The translations under genes were made by a program, and so were the position numbers. A DNA stretch of 64,000 nt from QVMM01 sp047030855 (GTDB taxonomy: Bacteria; Bacteroidota; Bacteroidia; Bacteroidales; Dysgonomonadaceae), in the NCBI GenBank assembly GCA_047030855.1, contig JBKYIJ010000008.1, forward strand, positions 2,108,001-2,172,000, written 5' to 3'. The notes beneath the pieces are model-generated. The model did no database searches. It saw only the letters and a program-made list of their open reading frames with translations, and had not been told where the DNA came from. How positions within the stretch are numbered: position 1 is the stretch's first letter; each line of letters begins with the position of its first letter. Below, piece after piece: positions 17,005-25,334 of the stretch.

Positions 17005-17661
17005 ATGAAAAAAAAATTACTATTCACTATCTGTACACTTGCATTCATTTTAAGTTCTGTTAATGCGCAAAATCAGAAATTGAAAATAACCGTCGGTAAC
17101 AATAATTTCACGGCTACACTGAACAATAACGAAACTGTCGATGCTTTTGTGGCTATGCTGCCATTAGACGTGGATATGACGGAAATGGGCGGATATGAGA
17201 AATTCTACTATCTTCCTCAAAATTTACCCGGTTCGGCATCTAATGTCGGCACAACCTACAAAGGCGATTTAATGATATGGTCTTCTAACTGCCTTGTTTT
17301 ATTTTACACAACCCGTTCCACTTCTTACTCTTATATCAGATTGGGACGGATAGATAATACAACAGGATTGAGAGAAGCAGTCGGTTCGGGAAACGTCCGT
17401 ATCAAATTTGAACTGGATAATACCACCAGCATTGAAAATATGCAAGGCGATGTGGAAATGTATAAAATCCGTTCAACAAACGATTTTCTGGAAGTTTCAG
17501 ATGAAGTAAAACAACTTTCTCTATATTCACTGAACGGAACTTTGGTCGGAAATTCGGAAGGCAATACAATTTCAACGACCAATCTTAATTCCGGCATTTA
17601 TCTGTTGAGAATTAGCACAAAAGACATGGGGATAATTACAAAGAAAATAATAAAAGGCTAA
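17005..17661 (+). CDS. Cyclophilin-like-fold protein with T9SS-type C-terminal domain
   Basis: 218 residues from ATG 17005 (MKKKLLFTICTLAFILSSVN, cleaved near NAQ); the frame to 16957 adds codons that disrupt the signal peptide. The central domain KLKITVGNNNFTATLNNNET...FVAMLPLDVDM...EKFYYLPQNLP is the cyclophilin-like beta fold found in this type of cluster. The last 60 residues (LSLYSLNGTLVGNS, SGIYLLRISTKD, KKIIKG) form a T9SS sorting domain, so it should reach the cell surface. It lies between the hydrolase and MFS genes. Confidence 0.7.
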   Translation: MKKKLLFTICTLAFILSSVNAQNQKLKITVGNNNFTATLNNNETVDAFVAMLPLDVDMTEMGGYEKFYYLPQNLPGSASNVGTTYKGDLMIWSSNCLVLFYTTRSTSYSYIRLGRIDNTTGLREAVGSGNVRIKFELDNTTSIENMQGDVEMYKIRSTNDFLEVSDEVKQLSLYSLNGTLVGNSEGNTISTTNLNSGIYLLRISTKDMGIITKKIIKG

Positions 17662-17707
17662 GGAAGATAAATACAGATTTCATTCACGAAAAATTGAAAG
17701 AAGAATA

Positions 17708-18907
17708 ATGGATAAGCTTTTAGAAAATAAACGCAGCAGTCTGCTTGTATTTATATTGACTGTCGGCGTATTCGGCATCATCAATACCGAAATGGGAGTG
17801 GTAGGAATATTACCGCTTATAGCCGAAACCTTCCATGTAAGCGTTCCCACAGCCGGATGGACTGTCAGCATTTTTGCATTGGTTGTTGCCATATCGGGGC
17901 CGACTATGCCCTTATTATTCTCCGGGATCAACCGTAAACGGATCATGCTGCTTGCACTGGGTGTTTTTGTGTTGAGCAACATTATATCCATGCTGACTAC
18001 CAACTTTACGGTGATACTCATAGCCCGTATTATTCCTGCATTTTTGCATCCTGTTTATGTGTCTATGGCTTTTACCGTTGCAGCATCCTCTGTGCCGAAG
18101 GAACAAGCTCCTAAAGCCGTTTCCAAGATATTTATCGGCGTTTCTGCCGGTATGGTGCTTGGTGTGCCCGTTACCAGCCTTATTGCCAGCGAAACGTCTT
18201 TCCCTGTGGCAATGCTTTTCTTTGCCATCGTGAATGCGTTGGCGTTTATTGCTACAATCTTTCTTGTGCCTTCCATTCCCGTTAAAGAAAAACTGTCTTA
18301 CGGAGAGCAACTGCGCGTATTAAAAAAGCCTATCGTATGGAATTCCATACTGGCTGTAACCTTTATTAATGGAGCTATGTTCGGCTTTTTCAGTTTTATG
18401 TCCGATTATCTGAAAAATATAACTAAATTAGATTTTAAGATTATCAGTATCATGCTGTTTATCTATGGCGGAGCAAATATTATCGGGAATATTATCGCCG
18501 GAAAATTACTCGCACAAAGCCCATCGAAGACAATTATAGCTATCCCCTTCGTTATGATAGCTGTTTATATTGCATTATCGGCATTCGGTGGATTCACAAT
18601 GCCGATGGGAGCTGTTATCCTTGTATTGGGTGTATTAGCTGGCATAGCGAGCAACAACTGTCAGTATATGATAAGCCATGCCGCGCCCGAAGCACCCGAT
18701 TTTGCCAATGGATTATTCCTTACGTCTGCCAATTTAGGTACTGCCGTAGGAACAGCTTTCAGCGGAATGTTTATCTCACAATTCGATACACATTATGCAG
18801 TTGCCGGAACTCTTATATTTTTAGTTCTGGGTATTGTATTTGTTTTTCTGAGGCAGCATGATGTAAAAAAACAACCAATAGTTTTCTCCGGTACAATTAT
18901 CAAATGA
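17708..18907 (+). CDS. MFS transporter, arabinose-efflux/drug-export type
   Basis: 399 residues with about 12 hydrophobic segments. The N-terminus GVFGIINTEMGVVGILPLIA and the loop PLLFSGINRKRIMLL match the AraJ/YdhP-type DHA1 exporters. It probably exports a small toxic compound or sugar derivative by proton antiport. It lies 47 bases after the T9SS-tailed gene and just before the decarboxylase-like gene, in the same direction, so cotranscription from operator A is likely. Confidence 0.85.
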   Translation: MDKLLENKRSSLLVFILTVGVFGIINTEMGVVGILPLIAETFHVSVPTAGWTVSIFALVVAISGPTMPLLFSGINRKRIMLLALGVFVLSNIISMLTTNFTVILIARIIPAFLHPVYVSMAFTVAASSVPKEQAPKAVSKIFIGVSAGMVLGVPVTSLIASETSFPVAMLFFAIVNALAFIATIFLVPSIPVKEKLSYGEQLRVLKKPIVWNSILAVTFINGAMFGFFSFMSDYLKNITKLDFKIISIMLFIYGGANIIGNIIAGKLLAQSPSKTIIAIPFVMIAVYIALSAFGGFTMPMGAVILVLGVLAGIASNNCQYMISHAAPEAPDFANGLFLTSANLGTAVGTAFSGMFISQFDTHYAVAGTLIFLVLGIVFVFLRQHDVKKQPIVFSGTIIK

Positions 18908-18932
18908 TATTCATAACTTAAACATAAACGAT

Positions 18933-19655
18933 ATGGGAAAAACAAGCGTCACTTTAATTGCAATAGCATTTACTTTATTTGGTTTGGTAACAAATTTAAA
19001 AGCACAAAATATGGAAAATTTGAATGAAAAGCAGCAGCAAATAGTTGCGATAGCTGCAAATACAGCAACAGGAAATCTCAGTCAGTTGAGAGGAGAATTG
19101 TCAACAGCATTAGATGCAGGATTGACTGTCAATGAAATAAAGGAAGTATTGGTACAGATGTATGCTTATTGTGGTTTTCCACGTAGCTTACAGGGCATTA
19201 ATGCATTTATGTCCGTACTTGATGAACGTAAGGCTGCCGGCATAAAAGATGAAGCAGGCAAGGAAGCCACCCCTGTTAAAGACAATGGCAATAAATACCA
19301 GACGGGTAAAAAGAATCTCCAAACGCTTACAGGAGTCGAGGAGAAAACCCTTTCGGGCGCCAATGCTTTTGCTCCTGCCATAGATACTTTTCTGAAAGAA
19401 CATCTGTTTGCTGATATTTTTGAACGTGATATTCTGACATTCCAGCAGCGTGAACTCGCAACTATATCGGCTCTTATGGCTATGCCGGGAGTGGAACCCA
19501 TGCTGCAATCTCATATCAATATGGGAATGAATACCGGATTGACAGAGAATCAGATAAAAGATGTGATTACCATTATTGGAAATTTCATTAGTAAGCAGCA
19601 AACTGAGATTGGAACTGGGATTTTAAAGAAGGTTGTAGAATCAAGAAAACAGTAA
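18933..19655 (+). CDS. Exported carboxymuconolactone decarboxylase-like protein
   Basis: 240 residues. A signal peptide (LIAIAFTLFGLVTNLKAQ) precedes two copies of the CMD helical fold: about 38-105 (IVAIAANTATGNLSQLRGEL, LVQMYAYCGFPRSLQG) and about 145-225 (RDILTFQQRELATISALMAM, QIKDVITIIGNFI). Family members are decarboxylases or AhpD-like thiol peroxidases. Here the Cys-x-x-Cys of AhpD is not present, only the single Cys of YCGFP. Probably periplasmic. Two bases separate it from the cupin gene, a pairing common in Bacteroidales redox clusters. Confidence 0.8.
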   Translation: MGKTSVTLIAIAFTLFGLVTNLKAQNMENLNEKQQQIVAIAANTATGNLSQLRGELSTALDAGLTVNEIKEVLVQMYAYCGFPRSLQGINAFMSVLDERKAAGIKDEAGKEATPVKDNGNKYQTGKKNLQTLTGVEEKTLSGANAFAPAIDTFLKEHLFADIFERDILTFQQRELATISALMAMPGVEPMLQSHINMGMNTGLTENQIKDVITIIGNFISKQQTEIGTGILKKVVESRKQ

Positions 19656-19657
19656 TT

Positions 19658-20170
19658 ATGAAAATAACAAAGATAATTCTGACCTGTGTAGGTTTATTAA
19701 TTTTTACGGTATCGTGCAATAACAACAGTAATAACAATCAAAATTCTCAAAATATGAATACAGAAAACAGCAGCACATCCATTTTCCCAAGAGGAGAAAG
19801 AGGTTCATCGGATTGGTTTACAGGAACAGTATTTGTGCAAGGACTGGTAAGCCCTAACGAGATAGAAGATTTATATAATGTGGGCAGTGTAACATTCGAG
19901 CCCGGTGGTAGAACGCTCTGGCATACACATCCGGCAGGGCAGGTGTTACTTGTAACAGAAGGCGAAGGCTGGTATCAGGAAAGAGGTAAAGCGGCACAAA
20001 AAATAACTAAAGGCAGCGTGGTAGTCATACCTAAAGACATGGAACACTGGCACGGAGCGGCAAAAGATGCCAAGCTCGTTCATATAGCTATCAGTAATAT
20101 GAAAGAAGGCAGCAATGTGACCTGGATGGCTCCGGTTAATGACGAAGAATATAACGAGGTAAATCAATAA
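19658..20170 (+). CDS. Cupin-domain lipoprotein
   Basis: 170 residues. Lipoprotein signal with Cys20 (FTVSC) followed by an Asn/Ser-rich linker. One cupin domain: motif 1 is TLWHTHPAGQVLLVTEGEGW, with metal-binding His-x-His and a Glu; motif 2 contains PKDMEHWHGAAKDAKLVHIA. A metal-dependent enzyme or sensor on the periplasmic face is likely, substrate unknown. It ends 21 bases before a terminator hairpin and closes the operator-A unit. Confidence 0.85.
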   Translation: MKITKIILTCVGLLIFTVSCNNNSNNNQNSQNMNTENSSTSIFPRGERGSSDWFTGTVFVQGLVSPNEIEDLYNVGSVTFEPGGRTLWHTHPAGQVLLVTEGEGWYQERGKAAQKITKGSVVVIPKDMEHWHGAAKDAKLVHIAISNMKEGSNVTWMAPVNDEEYNEVNQ

Positions 20171-20191
20171 AACAGTATTAATAAATGAAGT

Positions 20192-20233
20192 TGCTCAAGT
20201 CTGGAATATGGCTTGAGCAGATAAAGTTTTGTT
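20192..20233 (+). terminator. Terminator after the cupin gene
   Basis: TGCTCAAG (20192-20199) pairs with CTTGAGCA (20212-20219); GATAAAGTTTTG follows. It marks the end of the operator-A unit. The stretch from here to 20352 holds no other clear signal except a weak TATTTTTG (20320-20327) before the DUF418 gene. Confidence 0.55.
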
Positions 20234-20352
20234 TATACATATAAACAGAATCATGAAAAAACAGTAATAATGGTAATTACATCCGTAATTTATATACCAC
20301 TTTGTATTTATATGTGAGGTATTTTTGCCTGTATAGTTAGAATAACCAATAA

Positions 20353-21572
20353 ATGACAGAAACAATCAGTCTGATACAACCAAAACAAAGATATATCATC
20401 CTCGATGCATTACGTGGATTGGCATTGCTGGGCATATGTCTGGCTAACTTTTCCGAGTTTTCATTGTATTCATTTCTCGACAGCGATACGCAGCAGGCTA
20501 TGCCGACAGCCGGAGTGGATACTATAGTTAAATACCTGCAATATATATTTGTAGACGGTAAATTCTACACACTGTTTTCTTTACTTTTTGGCATTGGTTT
20601 TTCCATTATCCTTTCCAATGCCGCACGGAACAACCGCAACGGCATTAAGATATTTTATCGCCGCATGTCTGTTTTATTCATTATCGGACTGTTGCACCTT
20701 GTATTGCTTTGGGCGGGAGATATTCTGGCATTATACGCCTTTGCCGGTTTCTTTCTTCCTTTGTTCATCAAGGTTTCCGACAGAAAGCTTATCACTTGGG
20801 CAATCGTATTATTATTGATACCCATAGCCATTGATGCAGGCGTAGAATTCCTCGGCTGGAATCCTGCCGCTCCGGCTATTGCTGGCACAAAATATTTTCA
20901 CGGGAAATTCGGTATTACAGAACATAATTTCCCCGTATGGCTTGCAGAAAGCCAAACCTATTCGAATGTGTTAAAATTCAATCTGGCAGGTTCTTTTATC
21001 CGCTTACAGGAATTTATCGATGGCAATCGCCTGTTCAAAGTCCTCGGCTTATTCCTGCTCGGTTTATATATTGGGAGAAAGAGAATCTATGCCAATCTGG
21101 AAAAGAATAAAAATCTGTTGAAAAAGGTAATGAAATACGGCTTTATCATCGGTTTCCCTGCCACCTTATTATATGCATGGAGCGCTATGAACGGGCATCC
21201 GTTCGGATTAACCATACACTCAGCCATTTATGCTGTCAGCGTTGTTCCGTTTGCTTTTTTCTATATCTCGGCTATCTGTTTGTGGTATATAAAAAATAAA
21301 GAACGAAAGATATTCAGGGTATTTGCCGCACCCGGACGCATGGCATTGACAAATTACCTGATGCAATCGGTTTTCGGTATGATTATTTTTATGGTATCGG
21401 TTTTGGATTTGGCGCGCAGATAGGGCTGGTTTATGTAGAACTAATTGCAGTAGGAGTATTTCTTATTCAGATATTATACAGCTACCTGTGGTTATATAAG
21501 TTCCGGTTTGGTCCTCTGGAATGGGGTTGGCGAATGCTCACTTACGGCAGGTGGATGCCACTTGTTAAATAA
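20353..21572 (+). CDS. DUF418 membrane protein, frame broken near its end
   Basis: From ATG 20353. The opening RYIILDALRGLALLGICLAN is diagnostic of DUF418/YeiB-type proteins, with 8-10 hydrophobic helices and the C-terminal LTNYLMQSVFGMIIF. As written it stops at 21423, but adding one T to the T5 run at 21386-21390 restores YGIGFGFGAQIGLVYVELIA and then the usual family ending FGPLEWGWRMLTYGRWMPLV, with stop at 21572 (about 406 residues). Function of the family is unknown; members are inner-membrane proteins, perhaps transport- or acyl-transfer-related. Confidence 0.8.
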
Positions 21573-21588
21573 TGTGATAAATATGTCG

Positions 21589-21655
21589 TGAGCCTAAGAA
21601 CAAACGACAATGAGCCTAACAACAAATACATACTCACATGGGCTGGCTACATTTG
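21589..21655 (+). promoter_or_regulatory. Operator-promoter B: tandem TGAGC-type sites and -7 box
   Basis: TGAGCCTAAGAACAAA (21589-21604) and TGAGCCTAACAACAAA (21611-21626) are 22 bases apart start to start. Then 21 bases, then TACATTTG (21648-21655). Spacings are the same as in operators A and C. No -33 TTTG is present, which suggests an activator is needed. It precedes the four-gene run from 21719. Confidence 0.75.
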
Positions 21656-21718
21656 TAATATTATCAATAATACCTGAATAGTCAAACTAAAAAAATTATA
21701 GAAATAAAATATTACATT

Positions 21719-22258
21719 ATGAATAAAAAGATTTTAATACTGTCCGCTTCACCCCGCCGTCATGGCAATTCCGACACCTTATGCGACCAGTTTGCATTTG
21801 GTGCGCAGCAGGCAGGACATGATGTAGAAAAGGTTTTTCTACGCGACAAGAAAATAAAATACTGCACAGGATGCTACACTTGTGAAAAGACAGGAGGCAT
21901 ATGTACTTATAAAGACGACATGCCCGAACTGCTTCAGAAGATGATAGATGCAGATGTACTTGTTTTATCAACTCCTGTGTATTTCTATTGTATGAATGCA
22001 CAACTTAAAACGATTATCGACCGCACAGTTGCACGCTATACCGAAATCAAGGATAAAGACGCTTACCTGATTGCCACGGCAGGAGAAGAAGAAATGAAAG
22101 CAATGGAAGGCACGATTACCTCTTTCCGTGGATTTTTAGATTGTCTGGAAAATGTAAGGGAAGCAGGGCTTATACTCGGTCATGGCGTGCATCAATTAGG
22201 CGAAGTGAAACAAAATCCGGCTATGCAGGAAGCATATCAGGCCGGGTTAAATGCTTAA
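21719..22258 (+). CDS. Flavodoxin-fold NAD(P)H-dependent oxidoreductase (iron-sulfur flavoprotein type)
   Basis: 179 residues. The N-terminal ILILSASPRRHGNSDTLCDQ is the FMN-binding loop of NADPH-dependent FMN reductases. A compact cysteine cluster CTGCYTCEKTGGIC (about 49-62) is like that of iron-sulfur flavoproteins, although short of their usual length. STPVYFYCMNAQLKTIIDR is the second flavin loop. A cytosolic quinone or flavin reductase is likely. First gene of the operator-B operon. Confidence 0.85.
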   Translation: MNKKILILSASPRRHGNSDTLCDQFAFGAQQAGHDVEKVFLRDKKIKYCTGCYTCEKTGGICTYKDDMPELLQKMIDADVLVLSTPVYFYCMNAQLKTIIDRTVARYTEIKDKDAYLIATAGEEEMKAMEGTITSFRGFLDCLENVREAGLILGHGVHQLGEVKQNPAMQEAYQAGLNA

Positions 22259-22297
22259 CAAGAAACTTATCAACAATATAAATTAAAAACAATCAAG

Positions 22298-23161
22298 ATG
22301 AAACAACTAATTAAAGATACATTTTTTGAAGGAGAAAGACCTCTTTTTGCGACAGACAATATCAGACTTGAAAACGTAAAAATCTATCCCGGCGAATCGG
22401 CTATTAAGCAGTGCAATAATGTAGAAGCATTCAATTGCGAATTTATGGGCAAATATCCTTTCTGGCATAATGACAATGTGCTGGTCGAAAACTGCCTGTT
22501 TACCATGTACAGCCGTGCTGCTATCTGGTATACCAAAAACATCCGCATGATTAATACGAAAGTAGAAGCCCCAAAGATGTTCCGCGAAGTAGATGGTTTA
22601 TATCTCGAAAATGTGAAGATACCCAATGCCGGAGAAACTATCTGGAACTGCCGCAATATAGAGTTGCGGAATGTAGAGGCAAGAGGCGGCGACTACATCT
22701 TTATGAACGGCGTAAATATCGACATCGAAAACTTTTACCTGCAAGGTAACTATTCGTTTCAGGGAGCGAAGAATGTAGTTATCCGCAATGCGCGCCTCGA
22801 CACAAAAGATGCTTTCTGGGAAACTGAAAATGTGACTGTATACGACTCTGAGCTTAGCGGTGAATTTCTGGGATGGCACTCTAAAAATCTGCGTCTGGTA
22901 AACTGTAAAATTGCAGGAACACAACCATTGTGCTATGCAACCGATTTGATTATGGAAAACTGCACGATGGACGAATCCTGCGACTTGGGTTTTGAATATA
23001 CGACTATGAAAGCCGAAGTAAACAGCCATATTGTAAGTGTGAAGAACCCGAAAGGAGGCAACCTTATAGCTAACAGCATCGGCGAAATTATCATTGACGA
23101 AAATTGTATCAATCCCGGAGCATGCAAGATTAAAGTAAACAAAGAAGTTTTAGTCGGATGA
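22298..23161 (+). CDS. DUF3737 family protein, right-handed beta-helix type
   Basis: 287 residues of repeating short strands, each turn about 20-22 residues: VENCLFTMYSRAAIWYTKNI, then LYLENVKIPNAGETIWNC and IRNARLDTKDAFWETENV show the ladder. This is the DUF3737 pattern. No signal peptide, so cytosolic. The family has no proven activity. It commonly sits beside PatB-type lyases, as here: its stop overlaps the start of the next gene (ATGA, 23158-23161), so translation is coupled. Confidence 0.85.
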   Translation: MKQLIKDTFFEGERPLFATDNIRLENVKIYPGESAIKQCNNVEAFNCEFMGKYPFWHNDNVLVENCLFTMYSRAAIWYTKNIRMINTKVEAPKMFREVDGLYLENVKIPNAGETIWNCRNIELRNVEARGGDYIFMNGVNIDIENFYLQGNYSFQGAKNVVIRNARLDTKDAFWETENVTVYDSELSGEFLGWHSKNLRLVNCKIAGTQPLCYATDLIMENCTMDESCDLGFEYTTMKAEVNSHIVSVKNPKGGNLIANSIGEIIIDENCINPGACKIKVNKEVLVG

Positions 23162-24315
23162 AATACGATTTTGATAAAATAATTCCACGCCGGGGCAGTA
23201 ATTCCTATAAATGGGACACTGCCGAAAGCGACGATATATTACCTATGTGGGTAGCCGATATGGATTTCCGTACGGCTACCCCTATTATCGAGGCTCTACA
23301 TCGGAGGGTCGAACACGGCATATTCGGCTATACCAAAGTGCCGCAGGCGTATTACGATGCAACAATAGGTTGGTTCCAACGCAGGCACAACTTTGCTATC
23401 GACAAAGACTGGATATTATTTACATCGGGAGTTGTTCCTGCCCTGTCTGCCATTATTAAGGCATTGACACAGTCAGGAGACAAAGTGCTTGTGCAGTCGC
23501 CTGTCTACAACTGCTTCTTTTCGAGCATCCGCAACGATGAGTGTGAAATGGTATCGAACGATTTGGTATATCAGCATGGGACATATTCCATCGATTTCGA
23601 CGATCTGGAAAAGAAAACTGCCGACCCGAAAGTAAAGCTGCTATTGCTTTGCAATCCTCACAATCCTGTCGGTCGGTGTTGGACACGATATGAATTGACA
23701 AGGATAGGCGAGATGTGCCTGCGAAATAATGTGATGGTCGTTTCTGACGAAATTCATTGTGATTTGGTTTACGAAAGTCATACTCATATCCCGTTTACAT
23801 CCATTAGTGAAAAATTCCTGCAAAACTCGGTTACCTGTATAGCTCCTACCAAGACATTCAATCTGGCAGGCATTCAGGTTGCCAATATCGTAGCAGCAGA
23901 TGAAGGAATCAGAAAGAAAATAGATAAAGCACTCAATATAAATGAAGTCTGCGAGATAAACACATTTGCCATAGAAGCTTTGATAGCCGCTTATAACGAA
24001 GGCGAAGAATGGCTTGAACAGTTGAAAGTCTATCTCTATGATAATTACAACTATCTCAAAGAGTTTTTTCGGAAATATCTTCTACTTTTGCCTGTTCTGC
24101 CTCTCGAAGCCACTTATCTGGTGTGGGTAGATTGCTCGGCATTGGGTATGACTTCGAAGGAAATTGTTGATAAACTCCTTTTGGAAGAAAAACTATGGGT
24201 AAATGAAGGTACTATGTACGGCACGGCAGGTGAAGGATTTATCCGCATCAATATTGCCTGTCCCAGACAATTATTAACGGAAGGATTGGAACGGATTAAA
24301 AACACATTCGGATGA
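23158..24315 (+). CDS. MalY/PatB-family PLP-dependent C-S lyase
   Basis: 385 residues, full length. MKYDFDKIIPRRGSNSYKWD and LPMWVADMDFRTATPII are hallmarks of MalY/PatB beta-cystathionases. The PLP-binding lysine lies in IAPTKTFNLAGIQVANIV, and NPHNPVGRCW and VVSDEIHCDLV form the cofactor pocket. It cleaves C-S bonds of cystathionine or cysteine conjugates, giving a thiol, pyruvate and ammonia. In this cluster it may process S-conjugates made during electrophile detoxification, which is inference. Start and stop overlap both neighbours by 4 bases. Confidence 0.88.
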   Translation: MKYDFDKIIPRRGSNSYKWDTAESDDILPMWVADMDFRTATPIIEALHRRVEHGIFGYTKVPQAYYDATIGWFQRRHNFAIDKDWILFTSGVVPALSAIIKALTQSGDKVLVQSPVYNCFFSSIRNDECEMVSNDLVYQHGTYSIDFDDLEKKTADPKVKLLLLCNPHNPVGRCWTRYELTRIGEMCLRNNVMVVSDEIHCDLVYESHTHIPFTSISEKFLQNSVTCIAPTKTFNLAGIQVANIVAADEGIRKKIDKALNINEVCEINTFAIEALIAAYNEGEEWLEQLKVYLYDNYNYLKEFFRKYLLLLPVLPLEATYLVWVDCSALGMTSKEIVDKLLLEEKLWVNEGTMYGTAGEGFIRINIACPRQLLTEGLERIKNTFG

Positions 24316-25238
24316 CAGAACAGCCGGGCGGAACGAAGAATATGAAAATGCGGATTATAGTCGCTTATTTTCTTATTTATGTAGTCTGGGGTTCAACCTA
24401 TTACTTTATAGGTGTAGCCCTAAAAGGACTCCCGCCCTTTCTGCTCGGTGCATTCCGTTTTACAGCCGCCGGACTGATATTGCTTGCCTGGTGTTGGTTC
24501 AGAGGTGAGCCTGTATTTAAGAAAAGCCTGATTAAAAAATCGGCTGTCAGCGGCATTGTCCTGCTTTTTATCGACATGGCTGTTATCATGCTGGCACAAC
24601 GTTATGTCAGCAGCAGTTTTGTTGCCATCGTGGCTTCCTCAACAGCTATCTGGATAATGCTGCTCGATGTTCCCATGTGGAAAAAGAATTTCAGGAATCC
24701 GTTTGTCGTTATCGGTCTTATTATCGGATTCGTGGGCGTGGCTATGTTGTACATAGAGCAACTCAATACAACTAACACGAATGAGCATAGCGAATATGGC
24801 GTGCTTCTGCTTATCTTCGGTTGTATCTCGTGGGCATTAGGCACGCTCTATGCCAAATATCGTTCATCGGGCGAAGAAGAAGTGAATGCTTTTGCCGGTT
24901 CGGCATGGCAGATGCTTTTTGCCAGTGCAGCGTTCTGGATATGTGCCGCTTTCAGTGGCGAAATAACCCATACCGACCTGCATACTGTACCGGTTACATC
25001 GTGGCTATCGCTGGTTTACCTGATTTTTTTCGGCTCCATATTGGCATATTCTGCCTATGTGTGGTTACTTAAAGTACGTCCGGCAACCGAAGTGGCAACT
25101 CATGCCTATGTCAATCCGTTTGTAGCTGTATTTCTTGGAACAACACTCGGAAAAGAAAATGTGACATGGATTCAGTTGGCAGGACTCATCGTTATTCTAC
25201 TTAGTGTGATGATGGTTAACAGGAAAAATAGAAAATGA
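24312..25238 (+). CDS. EamA-family (DMT) exporter
   Basis: 308 residues from ATG 24312, overlapping the PatB gene stop; MKMRIIVAYFLIYVVWGSTY a little downstream is an alternative start. Ten hydrophobic helices in two EamA repeats; VVWGSTYYFIGVALKGLPPF and the second repeat FGCISWALGTLYAKY match the family. It probably exports amino acids or metabolites across the inner membrane. The last gene of the operator-B operon. Its final codons overlap the distal half of operator C. Confidence 0.88.
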   Translation: MTEQPGGTKNMKMRIIVAYFLIYVVWGSTYYFIGVALKGLPPFLLGAFRFTAAGLILLAWCWFRGEPVFKKSLIKKSAVSGIVLLFIDMAVIMLAQRYVSSSFVAIVASSTAIWIMLLDVPMWKKNFRNPFVVIGLIIGFVGVAMLYIEQLNTTNTNEHSEYGVLLLIFGCISWALGTLYAKYRSSGEEEVNAFAGSAWQMLFASAAFWICAAFSGEITHTDLHTVPVTSWLSLVYLIFFGSILAYSAYVWLLKVRPATEVATHAYVNPFVAVFLGTTLGKENVTWIQLAGLIVILLSVMMVNRKNRK

Positions 25239-25302
25239 ACTTTTAAACAAAATAATTTGAGCTTTATAACAAAATGAAGTCCAATTATTTATCATAATTT
25301 TG
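25236..25302 (+). promoter_or_regulatory. Operator-promoter C: tandem TGAGC-type sites and -7 box
   Basis: TGAACTTTTAAACAAA (25236-25251, starting in the EamA stop codon) and TGAGCTTTATAACAAA (25258-25273) are 22 bases apart. TAATTTTG (25295-25302) follows after exactly 21 bases. Same geometry as sites A and B. It precedes the TonB-dependent receptor gene. Confidence 0.7.
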
Positions 25303-25334
25303 ATTTTGCAATAATTGAACTATATAATTTGAAA

